Assembly (NCBI RefSeq): GCF_014905175.1
Contig: NC_057791.1
Span: 18,294,177 to 18,358,176 of the forward strand
DNA length: 64,000 nucleotides
Origin: Aphidius gifuensis
Taxonomy: Eukaryota > Arthropoda > Insecta > Hymenoptera > Braconidae
Reading direction: 5' to 3'
Position numbers and translations under genes: made by a program. Of this stretch, positions 12,001 to 24,679 are shown piece by piece; position 1 is the stretch's first letter; each line of letters starts with the position of its first letter. Below the pieces are notes generated by a model that had not been told where the DNA came from, searched no databases, and saw only the letters and a list, made by a program, of their open reading frames with translations.

Positions 12001-15000
12001 CGTAAAAATGGAAATGACATCAGTATACAACAAGATATTAGAAACATAACACGTGAAGGTGCTGTCATCTGCGCCAATAATAAATATATAAAATAGATTA
12101 ATTCATAAATCTAAAAATATAAAAATTAAATAATTTAAAAATTAAACTTACTAAATTTTCGATAAACATATTGAGACCTAAAAATCTAGCTTCTTTAAGA
12201 GCAGCAACAATATAAAGAAATGCACCAAGTTCCATAAATATTTCAGCAGTTAAACGTATTTTTTCTGTTGGTGAATTTAGCTGCATTAGACGACAATCAC
12301 CAGCCAATTCTTTCCACCTGAAAAAAAAAAATAATAATTCAATAAAACAAAGCAAATAGAAACGAAAAATAAAAATAAATAAATTACCATTTTTCTTGGT
12401 TCATAATAACTCGAAAAAAAGAAGATGAAGTGGTAGTATTTATGCTATCATTAAATTTTATAACTTGAGTTTTATTAATATCCATAAATGTATCATCAAA
12501 TAATGAATCATTTAAACTTGAAAAATTAGAATTTACAAACATTGATGAATTTAAATTATCTTTAATATTTAATGTTATGTTATTTGTAAATTGTGTTACT
12601 AAATTATCAATAATTGTTGATGTTAAATTTTGATTCAGTACTATTTTCGATGTCAATGTTGATGCAATTTGTCGAATAGCTTCATTAAGCTGATCAGACA
12701 TGTAAAGATCAACACTTGTATCAGGTATTGCTGATGTTGTTGTTGATAATGTTGATGAATCAGTAGTTGCTGTTTGATTATTTGATGTTGATGCTGGATT
12801 TGGACCAGGACGTAATGTAAAACTTATTAATGATATAATAAAATAAAAACAAAATAAAAAAAATTGCTGATAAAATCTGTAATGCATAATTTATATTTTA
12901 TTATGTGGTTAAGCAATTAACTATTTATTTTTATATACCTTGATTTTATAAATGTATTCCATTTAGCATTTAAAAGATCTACAAGTACTCCATCCATAAG
13001 TTCCAAGTGTTCATCTTTTTCCTTAAAAAAAAAACAAAAGAAAAGACAATAATTAATAGATAAACCTTTGTTTAATTTTAATTGATGTTATCATTCGAAA
13101 TTTACTCCAAAAACTACTAAATTTAAAGCTGAATTGTTATTAATTGTTCCAGTAGTGACATCAATTGTGTCAACTTGTGATAGTGGATATGCTGCACAAG
13201 TTATACTACCAATTTGCCAGTAAATTTCTCTTTCAATATTCATAATATGAAAAAACATTTCAACTGTTGCAAGTCTTGCTGCAAGAGTAAGTGGTGTCAA
13301 GTGTTGATTGTTTCTCAGTGATAATGATGCTCCAACTTCATATGCCATATTGAATGTTGCCTATTTAAATAATCATCAAGAAGTTTATTATTGAAATTTA
13401 AAATATTAAAAGTATTTAGTATAATTAATTATGATGATGATGATAATATTGTACCACTTTTTGATAGATAACAAGCATATGAAGAACTGTATTTCCATTT
13501 GTGTCTTGTTTATCAGGATCAGCACCTCTAGCTAACACCAAACGATAACACTCTTCTTGTCCAAGACATGCTGCAAAACTCAGTGGATATTCACCCCAAT
13601 AAACATATCTAACAATGAAATTACATTTTTTTAAAAATAAATTTACCAAAAGTTTGTATTTGCAATGTTTTTTTACCCATTGTAATTTGTCTCGGGAGTT
13701 ACAGATACCCATTCATGATCAAGACTATCAGTTCTTGATGCTTTTTGATCTTCTGGACACATAAAATTTCCAAAGCATCGTTCATGAACTTCAGCACCAG
13801 AATCTAATAAATATTTAACCATTGCTGGATCCTCATTTACAATGGCAATATGCAAAACATTTTCACCTGAAAAGAAATTATTTTATTAAATACATTTCGA
13901 ATTTTTCAAGCGATAATTATTTACCATAGTATTCATCACTTATGTAAATGTCATTGATAAGTTTTGGGTAAAAACGTAATAGCCTTTTTGCCAAATCAGC
14001 GTGAATTGCTGTTGCATTGAGCATGCACAAATGCAATATTGTTTCACCAACTGCACCACGTTCATGTAGATACCAGCAAACTTCTCTGTACATTTTTTTA
14101 TCTAAAAATATTATTCAATTTATTATTCACAAATAAACAAATAAATTATTTAACCATACTTATAAAATTACCAATTTTTGTTTCGTCTACAATCTCATCA
14201 CCAATCTCTTTAATAATATCATACATTTCCGGATTTTCCAGAGCTTTTAAAACAGGAAGCTATAATAAAAAAAAATTATATAAATTATATTTTAACATAA
14301 CAAACATAAACACTTGAAAATAAAATAAATATTTAAAATTAAAAAATAATAAAAGTATAAATATTCCAAGAAAATTTCCAAAAATAATAATGCAATTTTA
14401 GATTTTTTTTTTTAAAATAATTAAAATGAATGTTTATTCATGGATCTACTGATTATTATTTATTTTTTTTTTTTACTTAAAATATTTCAGTGTGATTTTT
14501 TTTTAAATTTTAAAAATATCTTTCACGTATATTATTTATTATTCTTTTGATTTTTTTTTTCTATACCAATTTATGACGTCCACGTTCTTTGTTTCTTAGT
14601 AAAATAAGTTTACTAATATGAATCCAAATTCCTCGTCCTTTGTTGTATAAAAAAGGTTCAACTTTAGTTCTAATTGCATGATCTAATTCAGCATATTGTT
14701 TTGTTTGAGTTGCTCGTTTCATCATGTCCACTAAAAGACCACCACCTATAATAATAATGCAAATATGAAAATGCAACTCATGATAGTGTCAAATAAATCT
14801 TGATAGAAAAAAAAAAAACATAAGAAAATGTTTATTAACATTTATCAAGTACTTGAGAAAATCATTGGTACATTATTAATTTTTTTTCAACTAATAATAG
14901 TTTTAATTTTTGTATGTTGCAGTTATGAAATTGATCAGTTAAATTGTAATTTATTTTGTAAATTCAATTATTTCTCTCAAGTCTATAAATATATTTCTCA

Positions 15001-15219
15001 ACGCCCACATTTATCTATTAGTTGAAATAAAAATACAAATAAATAAAATAATTCAAATTGATCTAATGTATTAGCTAAAAATAACAAGAATAATTTTCAA
15101 TTAATTTTATTAATTTTTTTTCATTTACCTTTCAAGTCAACCAGTTTGTAAAGAACAATTGACGAAGTATCTGTTTGTTTTTTTACACTACTCACAACAT
15201 TACTTTCAGTATTACCCAT
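9006..15219 (-). CDS. nan: TRPV-family channel, Nanchung type
   Basis: A cation channel subunit; in flies Nanchung and Inactive form the mechanosensory channel of chordotonal cilia. Fifteen exons on the - strand (15219-15129, 14745-14567, 14259-14172, 14101-13925, 13866-13677, 13608-13455, 13360-13106, 13021-12939, 12876-12388, 12317-12152, 12068-11807, 10053-9872, 9752-9636, 9446-9321, 9134-9006) join in frame to 895 residues; fly Nanchung is somewhat shorter. Ankyrin repeats cover about 130-330 (GETILHLCMLN, ENVLHIAIVN, NGNTVLHMLV). S1 (FYQQFFLFCFYF) begins near 407. A Ser/Thr/Asn-rich outer loop spans about 433-565. S2-S5 follow, then a pore region with MTNFGDYYGAF, S6 (VAILLVNMLIAMMGNTY) and a TRP-box region (WARIVLVVERGVPP). 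The introns after exons 12 and 14 begin with GC. Intron 11 is 1.75 kb and shows no other gene. The N-terminus MGNTES and the GVDDSTSNPMPSP pore turret favour Nanchung over Inactive. TRPV identity is near certain, the subtype about 0.8. Confidence 0.93.
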
Positions 15220-15345
15220 TTTTTTTTAATTCTCGAAACTTTTGTATTGTTTAATTTATTAATTTTTTTAATATATATTGTTTGTTTAATTTTTTTTTTA
15301 TTTGATAAAGTGGTTTTTTTTTTTAGAGTCGTTGGTAACACATGT
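15220..15345 (-). promoter_or_regulatory. Candidate proximal promoter of the nan-like gene
   Basis: Upstream of the TRPV start on the - strand. On the + strand there are two forkhead-like sites (ttgtttaat near 15248 and tgtttgtttaat at 15279-15290) and an RFX half-site GGTAAC at 15334-15339. A second half, GTCGTT, abuts it with no spacer (15328-15339), so the X-box is imperfect. Fly nan is driven by the forkhead factor fd3F together with Rfx, so the combination fits, but forkhead-like words are common in AT-rich DNA. Confidence 0.3.
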
Positions 15346-18300
15346 TTTTCCTTGGCTACAGTAATATCGATCAAACTTCTAGAGTGTCTTTTTTCAAAAT
15401 TTTATTAAAATCCTTTAAACCCTATTAGAAATAAATATATTATTTTTCTTATTATAAAAATGAAAACTGTCATCGGTCACCCTGTGAGGATTTAAGGAGC
15501 TACATATTTTTTTTTTGATCTACAAAAGTTGGAAATCGCTTCTCCACACTTTTACTATTGTAAAATATATTTAAAAAATTAAAAGGGAATAAAAATAAAA
15601 CAAATAAAATGCTTATAGACTCGGAGCAAATTATATATATAAAAAAAAAAAAAAAATAAAAAAAACTTTGGCGACCTTATAAAATAAAAATAAATAAAAT
15701 AATCAAATAAAAAAAAAACAGGTCATAAAATAATACAAAAATAGATGCAGGACAAATTTATATCACTTGACCTCATTTTTTTTGTTTTTTTTTTTTCACT
15801 TTTTATCATCATTGTGGACTTATTTTGTCAAATCAAATAATAAATTTAAAAAAAAAAAAAAAATGCATTTATATTATTATGCTTTTTTAATTTGAAAATA
15901 GATTTTTAAGTTTCATTGGTTTTTTTTTCTTTCTCCAAATGAAAATTTCTTTATTTATCATTTTGTCACGTTTTAAATTTTTTTTAAAACAGACAAATTG
16001 AAAAAAAAACACAAAAAATCATCACAAAAATTATTCTCTAAATAATTTTAATTATTTTTTTTTTTATCATTCTGTTATTGTCATTATAAATTAAATTCAA
16101 GCCAGACAAATTATCACCATTTACTTGAAAAAAAAAAAAAGAAATAAATTTACTAAACGATACAACATTAATTTTTTGCTAATTAAAATTTTTACACTTT
16201 TAAATTTGTCTAGAAATTAGTGTCAAAACTGTCTGTAATTTTTCGATCATAAATAAAAAACTACTATCTTTTGCAAATATGACTCATACATAATTAATAA
16301 TTAAAAAAATAAAAAACAATAAAATAAATGACGTAATTTATAAATTTATATTTGCAAAATTTAAAAGAAAAATTATTTTGTTTATTTAAATATATTTATG
16401 TATAATTTTTTTCTCCACAAAAAAATATATGAATATATTTAATTGCAGTGTAATTATCATGATTGTTTTATGTTCATTTTTTAGAATCGATGATCAAGGC
16501 CAATGGGAGTGATGCGAATTTCGAGGATAACAAACAAGTGGATATATTATCCATCAATATAAATAAAAATATGACACAATTTAAAAATGCAAGTTGAAAT
16601 TATTATTCAAATGTAACAAACATAAAAATTTAAATTTACATTATAAAAATTATTTTACTTTTTAGTATGCTGAAAAAAAATTAATCTTACAGTTAACTTG
16701 ATAAATAATATATGAAAAAAATTGAGGTAAACATAAAAAAAAAAGGTAAATTGACTTTTTGAATGTTTACATTTTTGATAAACAAAAGCTTGGCAAGGTG
16801 TGTGTATTTGTATTTATGTGATTCAGTAGGCAATCAAAAGATAGAAATTATGTAAAGAAATAAAAATGCGCTTGATATAATTGTGAGGCAAGTTATATTG
16901 CGCGGGAATAAAAGGACGTAACGTCTCGAGTGGTTTTAAACTAAATTGTGATACACAGTCTGGCTTTGAGTCTTAGTTTAACTTGAGCTTACCTCGAGTA
17001 ATATCAACTCATTCAGTGTAGTTTGTGCTTTCGAGCTGTTAGCATAACAAGCTCATTAATTAATTATCAATTTTAAATGTCAAAAATTACCAAAAATTTT
17101 ATTTATTAATTTATTTGAAAATTACAAAAAATCTATTCATTTAAAACGTTTATTTTTTTTAGTGATAGTCTGTTTTTATTTTATTGTCTTTATTATAATT
17201 TTTTAATGTGAGTAATTTATGTATTTATTATTATTGTGTATTGTGAATTAAAATAATTTCTTTTGATAATTTTTTAAAAATAATTTACAATTTTATTTTT
17301 CTTTTTTCTATTGTTTTTAATTATTTATTTAAATTTTTTGTTTGTTATTGTTTTTTTTTATTAAAATATTTGTAATTTAAATATGTCTATTTATTTGTAG
17401 CAATTTTTGAAATAAATAATTGTGTGTATTTAAAAATACACGTTGTTTTTCATTGAAAATTTAATATTAAAATTTATCATGATAGTAATTAATTAGTAAG
17501 CTGTAATTAAGATCAATTATTCAACTGTCAATTTGAAATATTAAAAGTATTTTTAAAAATTTCAATATAAAAAAAAAAAGAATTTATTAATTGAAATTGA
17601 ATTTTCTAAAAATACAAATTTAATCTTTGATATGCAAAAAAAAATTGAAAACCATATCATGCTATTTTAATGTGACACTTGATATTTTTTATTCAGCTTT
17701 TAATGACTCATTAAATATAAAAATTCCACATTCTTACATCACATTTCATTCAAAAAAAAAAAAAAAATTTATTTCAATTTTTTAAGTCCACTTTTTATGT
17801 AATTAAATTAAAATAAATTAATTTGATAAGTCAAGGTTTCCATATACTCAAATTTTTTTTAAAGATATGTCACAAATGTCAAGGGGTTTTCAATTAAAAT
17901 ATAAAAAAAATCTATTAATATTTTATCAATTAATTTTAGTAATAATATGTCTCGAAAAAAAAAAAAAAAGAAATAAAAACCAACAAAAAAAAAAAAAACA
18001 TTATCTACTCCGGAATGTATGATATTTGGAATTCAAGATTCGATGCGTCAATATTGGCAAGTTGCGATAAAAATCAAAGCTGATTCCAATAAATAAAACA
18101 AGCAAAATAAAAAATAAATAAAATAAAATTTAAAGAATTATATTTAAAGTAAAAGAAAATTCTTCTTTCTCAACCTATATTTTATTTAGTAAATTATAAA
18201 ATGAAAATTATTATAAATATAAAAATGCATGCAGTTTAAATGATGACATGTAAAGCATCATCATTAAATTTACCTCGGTGAATCAATCACATGGTATATC

Positions 18301-19408
18301 GATATGATTCTATATTTTACGTCACGTGTGGTATGACTACTATTTCTATTTACTATCGTATGAATCGATCTATCATGATGCGGATGTTGCGTGAAATAAA
18401 GGTTTTCATTTATTCGACGCGCTAATACATTTCTCAATCGTGTTTCACTTAAATTAACTCAACTCATGAAATTAGCATCAATTATTATTACCATTAATTA
18501 TTAATAAAAAAATTTAAATATAATTTCAATATACTAAATCATTTATATACCTTTAATATTTTATTAAAATATAAAAAAAATTAAAAAATAAATATTGACA
18601 TTACACGGTTAATGCTTTGTAAAAGAAATTAAACCATAATTAATTAATATTTATAAATAATAAATGAACAAATTATATCAATTGTAGGTTTTTTTCCATT
18701 ATTGATTAATAAATTATTTATTAAATGATGCAGAGCAATTGATAATGAAGGTAAATGTCAGCATAAAACAGATAAAGGTTACATAGCAAACTACTGACAA
18801 TTGAAATGATTTCTAATAACTCATAAATCACATATGTATATCGACGTCATCATAGATAAAATCTGAGATTAATTTGTACACAAATTAATTGTCGTCATGT
18901 TTGAAAAATAAAAATATAAATGTAAATGAAAAATAACTAAAAATAGAAATGAATATAAAAATAAAGATTAATGATATTTTCATTTCATTTTTTTATAAAT
19001 AAAAATAACCCAATAAATAAAATAATATAGTATTTTTATAAAAAAATATAGTTGTTAATATAAATTAATATTTTAATTGTTATTACATCATAAATATGTA
19101 TATAAATAATAATATTCTGAATGGAAAGTGAAGTGGTCAAGAATTTGATTTGCTGTAAAACAACTGTACTTATTTTATAATGATTTTATTTTTATTTTTA
19201 TTGATTTATATACCATTTTTGCATTGGCTTTTTCATTAAACAAGAGTTAAATACCCTAACTTTCTATGTGAAATGTTTTTTTTTTTTTTTTTTTCTACTT
19301 TGTTATGTAAATATAGAATTTTATATTTTTATTATTATTTTTTAAGTTGTTTTGATTGAATTTAATTGATGTTATTTTTAATAAATTGTTTTTTTTTTTT
19401 TTTTCAGA
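15346..19408. other. Intergenic region between nan and the TINAG-like gene
   Basis: About 4 kb of AT-rich sequence without a credible frame. Two GC-richer patches stand out. At 16895-17055 there is an initiator-like TCAGTG (about 17013), a candidate transcription start for the TINAG-like gene. At 18270-18440 there is a run with TCACGTG and several ATCGAT-like words. The sequence just before the TINAG-like start codon is a long poly-T ending in CAG (19407), a strong splice acceptor, so the gene probably has a non-coding first exon in this interval. Confidence 0.45.
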
Positions 19409-21178
19409 ATGTCAAACAAATTTTATTTACCAGGAGTGATGATAATATTTTCACTTTTTTTGGTGATTAAATTTGTCAATGGAGATCCAGATTTTTCAGG
19501 GCTACCACCAGGACCATACTGTGCCAGATATAATTATGGATACTGTTGTCCAGGAAGAAAAGATGATTGTAGTGCTCCAATATTAAAAACAACATGTTAC
19601 TGTGATGATTTTTGTAACAGAACGAGAGAAAGTGATTGTTGTCCAGACTACTGGTCACACTGTCGAGGAATAAATCTTCCTGATCCTGATGGACCAGAGC
19701 CAATTAGAGGTAAATTATTTATCAATCACAATATAATTATAAAAAATAATATACAAAATAATTATGTTAATTTATACACATCATAATTTATAATCAATTT
19801 TTTTTTCTTTGTCATATTTTTTCTAGAATGTTTTTTCAATAATAAATACTTTAGTCATGGTCAAACTTTCAAACAAAACTGCAACACTTGGTAATAAAAA
19901 TAAATCATCTTTTTTTTATTTATTTATTTTTATTTGTTAATTTATTTATTTATTTTTATTTTTAGCAAATGTTCATCACTTGGTTTACGTGCTGAAGTTT
20001 TATGTGAAGAAAATCGTTGTTTAATAGAAAATGATCTTTTAGCTGAAATAAATAGTCAAAGTGATAATTTAAATTGGCATGCTGGTAATTACAGTGAATT
20101 TTGGGGTAGAACATTGAATGAAGGAATTGAATTACGTCTTGGTACATTAAATAATTCAAAAACAGTTAATAAAATGAATCCCGTTAAAAGAATTTATGAT
20201 CCTGATTCATTGCCAAGAGAATTTGATGCTAGATTAAAATGGCCAAGAGATATTTCTGGTGTTCGAGATCAAGGATGGTGTGGTGCATCTTGGGCTCTTT
20301 CAACTGTTGATGTTGCATCAGATAGATTTGCATTAATGAGTAAAGGTTCAGAAGATATTGATCTAAGTGCTCAGCATTTAATATCTTGCAATAATAGAGG
20401 TCAACAAGGATGCAAAGGAGGATATCTAGATCGTGCTTGGCTTTTCATGCGTAAATATGGGTAAATGTTTTTAAATTATTATATATTATTAATTTATTGA
20501 ATGTTAATTAATATTATTTTTGTATAAATTACAGATTAGTTGATGAACAATGTTACCCATGGATTGGAAAAAATGATAAATGTAAAATTAAAAAGAAAAC
20601 AAATCTTAAATCAGCTGGTTGTCAACGATCAACAAATTTACGTCGACATGAATTGTACAAAGTTGGTCCTGCTTATCGTCTAGGAAATGAAACTGATATT
20701 ATGCAAGAAATTATTACATCAGGACCAGTTCAAGGTAGGTTTTTATTTATCCCAATTTAAATAGAAAATTTCGTATCAATTAATTATTGATTTGTTTCTT
20801 TTTTTTTTTTCGTTCAGCAACAATGAGAGTTCATCAAGATTTCTTTGTATACAAAAGTGGAATATACAGGCATTCACGTCTTGACAAAAATTATCCATAT
20901 GGATACCATTCAGTGAGAATATTAGGCTGGGGAGAAGAATTTGTGGGAAATCAACCTCCAATTAAATATTGGGTTTGTAAAATAAATTTAATAAAACAAA
21001 TGTAACTCTATAATTTTAAGAACTTGAATTTTTAATTATTATTTTTCTTGTTTTTTAGATTGTAGCCAATTCATGGGGATCAGAATGGGGAGAGAATGGT
21101 TTATTTAAAATTCAAAAAGGCATTAATGAGTGTGATATCGAGTCATATGTACTTGGTGTATGGGCAAAAATAGTTTAA
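19409..21178 (+). CDS. TINAGL1: TINAG-like / Swim secreted pseudoprotease
   Basis: A secreted papain-fold protein with an inactive site, related to vertebrate TINAG/TINAGL1 and to fly Swim (CG3074), which helps keep Wingless soluble. Six exons (19409-19709, 19827-19890, 19966-20460, 20535-20734, 20818-20972, 21059-21178) join in frame to 444 residues, near the family length. It has a signal peptide (about 1-25), a somatomedin-B-like module (about 37-85, with CYCDDFCNRTRESDCCPDY), a cysteine-rich VWC-like stretch (about 101-140) and a C1A peptidase domain from about 204. The catalytic position in DQGWCGASWAL is Ser230 instead of Cys; His (YGYHSVRILGWG) and Asn (VANSWG) are kept. A Cys-to-Ser change is typical of the family, so this is not decay. 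A poly-T/CAG acceptor ending one base before the ATG implies a 5' UTR intron. The role is inferred from the family. Confidence 0.93.
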
Positions 21179-24100
21179 TATAATAAATTAATTTTTTAAT
21201 ATAATAATTTAATATTTTATACACAACATAAAGCATTTACTGATAAATTAATTGATCATTTAATTAAATCAGAGCTTAAAACAATCATGTATCATGTATC
21301 AACATATATACATCATCCTGATTTTCAATCCAGAAAAAAAAAAAAAAAACACGAGCAGATCTAGTCATGTATTTCAATGTGACTCAACATAAAAAGATTT
21401 GATCATCTGACTTTTTTTCTTTCTTGAATAATCCACAAGTACTGTTACCATATCAACATACAAAATAAAAATAATATTAAAAAAACCATTAAATATTGAA
21501 TGTAACAGTTAACGTTAATTATAAGTTTGCCAGTTATCATATATATTAAATGTAAATTATGTCTGATTAACAAATATAAAGATTTATTTTAATAATTTGT
21601 TTTGATTATATAAAAATTAGTTTTTATTATCATACATTAATTTAAATATATAATATGTATTAAAAATAATAATTAGCATCATTTATTAAAACGAAAATTC
21701 AAGTTTTTCATTGAATTGATTTAATAATTACTTCAGACACTTGTCAATTGACGAAATAAATTTTTTTCGTCGTTTAAATTACAAAAAAAACAATTAAATA
21801 AATTGAACAATGTATTTGATCATCAAGTTTGTTAACTGTTGATTTAATTTAACAAGATTAATTTAGTGAATAAAAATGAAAAAAAATAAAGAACATGTAT
21901 TCGTTAAATTGTATTGCTAAAGAATGTACGCCATTACGTTTTCTACTATGGCTTGATGAAATAATTCGTGGCAGCCGTGTTTTCATATAAAATTCTTATA
22001 TCAAAAGAGGGATGTTGTTACGTGATTGGCAGATCCCAAAATTTTATTCCTACCTTTGTCTATTATTTTCCTAAAAAGTCATTGCATTGGCTTGAGGCTC
22101 GTGATTTTATACAGTGACCCTAATAAAAATAGTTTATAACCACCCCTAGACTAGTTAACGTCATATGTATTTCACCTCTCCTCTCTTTTTTTTTTTTACT
22201 TTTTTATTTTTTTTTATTTTTACCTCCTGGTGATCATAAAATTCCTTTCTTGCAAGATGACGAACGGCACCTTATGTGTATGGTTATATTTCTCGACCCT
22301 TTTTACTTTATTTTTTTTTATTTATATGGCTATTTTTTTTTTTTATTATTATTTCCATTCATGAAATAGCATAACAAGACATCGTGGGATATCTTGCCAT
22401 AAATCAAATAAATGAATGATGATTTTTGATATTATATTATATTTTTTAAATAGAAAAAATATGAGAAAAAATTTTTAAAATATCTGATATTGTTAAATCT
22501 ATATACAAAAGTTGAAAACCGGCACTCTTTACTGGCCATGTGAGTAGTACCATATTGGAGATAATAATTTAACAAATAATTTGAAGTGAAATATTTAAAA
22601 TATATTTATATCATATACAAAATTATATAATATTAGACAACGAAATCTTGAAACGACATAGGGCAGAGATTTGTGAATAGATGAAGTCTGATAATAGATA
22701 CAGTCGATAGATACTCTCTAGATATTTCCGCGGGAGAGAAGCAGTTGCAATCGAAACACAATGAATTCCTAGACAAATATAAAATATTTTTACACAAAGT
22801 ATTATATTTCAAAAGATTTTAAAGCATTCAGTCTATGATTGAAAACATGTTTTATGCATTAAATGCTCTTATAATAACCGTTACCATTATTACAAAAAAA
22901 AAAAATCGAAAGAGGTATAAAAAGTGTTGATTTTTTTGTTGTAAACCGTCGGTTAAGGCAATAAATTTTTTCAAAGCGTAAACTCTTCTTTAACATGGTT
23001 TCATTTAAAAAGAAAAATTATATCAATAGATGTTTTTTGATTTTTCACTGTAACAAGTAGATATAATATTCACGATGGATTCAGGCATAAATTCTTTGGA
23101 ATAAATTCTATTATTATAAATTGGTATAATTTTTCACAACAAATAAAAATAAATAAATAAAATCTTCACTGTTTATTTGAATAAACAAAATGAATTTATT
23201 TATTTTTATAAATCATTAGGTTTTATTATGGATTTATTGAAGATATCATTTTTTCTCCCATCTTGATTTATCCCTTAACCTTCTCCTGTAATTATTTTCA
23301 TATAATTGGCTCAAAAAAAATTATATCTCAAAAAAGAATGAGTAAAAATGAGTTTATATCTGAACCTACCCCAATCTATCCCTGACCGATCACGTAAAAA
23401 ATTATAAAAAAAATCCTACATCATCTTTATTCATCCCTTAACCACCTCCAGTAATTATTTCCATATAATCAGCCCTTTATCTGATAAAAAAAAAATTATA
23501 CTGGTAAACAACATTAATAAAAAAATTGAATAATTAAACCAAAACAAGTAAAAAATCACTAATCATATGTCTCGAAGAGAGGCCTCGTTTTTCTTTTTAC
23601 AGCAGGAAAAAAAATAATTTTACATTTTCAAAATAATATTTCTATACAATATTATATTATTATAATATCCAAATATACTTTTCGTCTTTTATTTTTTAGA
23701 TAAATTTACAATACAAGTTTTGATGTCAAAAAATTATTGAACACTCTAAATAATTTTTTTTTTCTTCAACGCTTCAAATAAAATAAAATCCGAATTATAA
23801 TTTTAAATATCATACTCTAACAGACACATAATTTAAACATATATACATGTATACATTTATTATATGAAAAAAAAAATTTTTTTTTATGACTATTTAAATT
23901 TTATAAAATTAGGTGATATATTTTCAAGCTATAATTTTTTTTATATCATTAAAATAGCGTCTTAGTGAACTTGCAAATTTATTCAAAGTTATATTAAATA
24001 TATTCGTTGAATTTCAAAAGTGGAGTTCTTCCTGTTTGAGTAATAATAAAAAATATAGCAATAATAATTTTTAAAATACGTTATTTTAAAAGAACAAGCA

Positions 24101-24679
24101 CAATAAATTTTTAAATAAAAATTTTCATATAAAAATATAGTTTATTTACAGTAGTTAATAAAAAAAAATTGCGTACAATTATATAATTTGTAAAGCTGAC
24201 TTTGAACCACCATATCATATACTCTCATCTTGCTTGGGTACCCCATAAAATATATACGAAGGGTGCGACCCTTAACGATCCAATACCATACCTTGTCACA
24301 GTCGTTAGAATTTGTTACCATGGATACCTTGCATCTATGTCGTTTCAAAGTTATGGCGTCCATGGGCGTGGTGTTATTTTTGATTGGAAAAAAAAATTTA
24401 CTTTCATCTCACGAAATGGGATTTCATTTTGTTATATACACTTGATAAATAAAAATTTAACATTAAGTTTTTTTTTAGGGCAAAGAAAAAGTATAAAAAA
24501 AAATAATAATCACACAGAACAACAATTAATTGATTATTATTAATAAAATATATTTCAATTCTAATAAAGTTAGTTTAAAGATATATACTTGTTTAAATTT
24601 TGATTAAATATTTTTACATAGAAAAACATTTCTATTTGTTGTAAAATATAAATGATATTTTTTAATATTAATTTTTTTT
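21179..24679. other. Intergenic region between the TINAG-like and chitinase genes
   Basis: 3.5 kb, mostly AT-rich, with no gene recognised. It holds a GC-richer patch at about 21925-22290, a diverged direct repeat at 23268-23474, and a GC-richer island at about 24225-24400 that is open on both strands and includes the perfect inverted repeat AAGGGT-GCG-ACCCTT (24259-24273). The frames at 24142-24543 overlap each other on opposite strands, match no family I know and have no splice or start context, so they are not called as genes. Confidence 0.5.
23268..23474. repeat. Diverged direct repeat, about 45 bp, two copies
   Basis: Copy A at about 23268-23312 and copy B at about 23430-23474 share tcccttaacc, then tccagtaattatttcca-like sequence, then tataat, with scattered substitutions, at an offset of about 162 bp. 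A partial third resemblance (ctatccctgacc) lies between them near 23377. Function unknown. Confidence 0.55.

Noticed and set aside
15175..15408. Plus-strand frame over the nan first exon and promoter
   Set aside because: It is a shadow opposite the nan start, rich in Phe/Leu from poly-T.
24142..24543. Overlapping open frames on both strands
   Set aside because: No known domain, no splice or start context, and overlap with each other; more likely a repeat fragment or chance.
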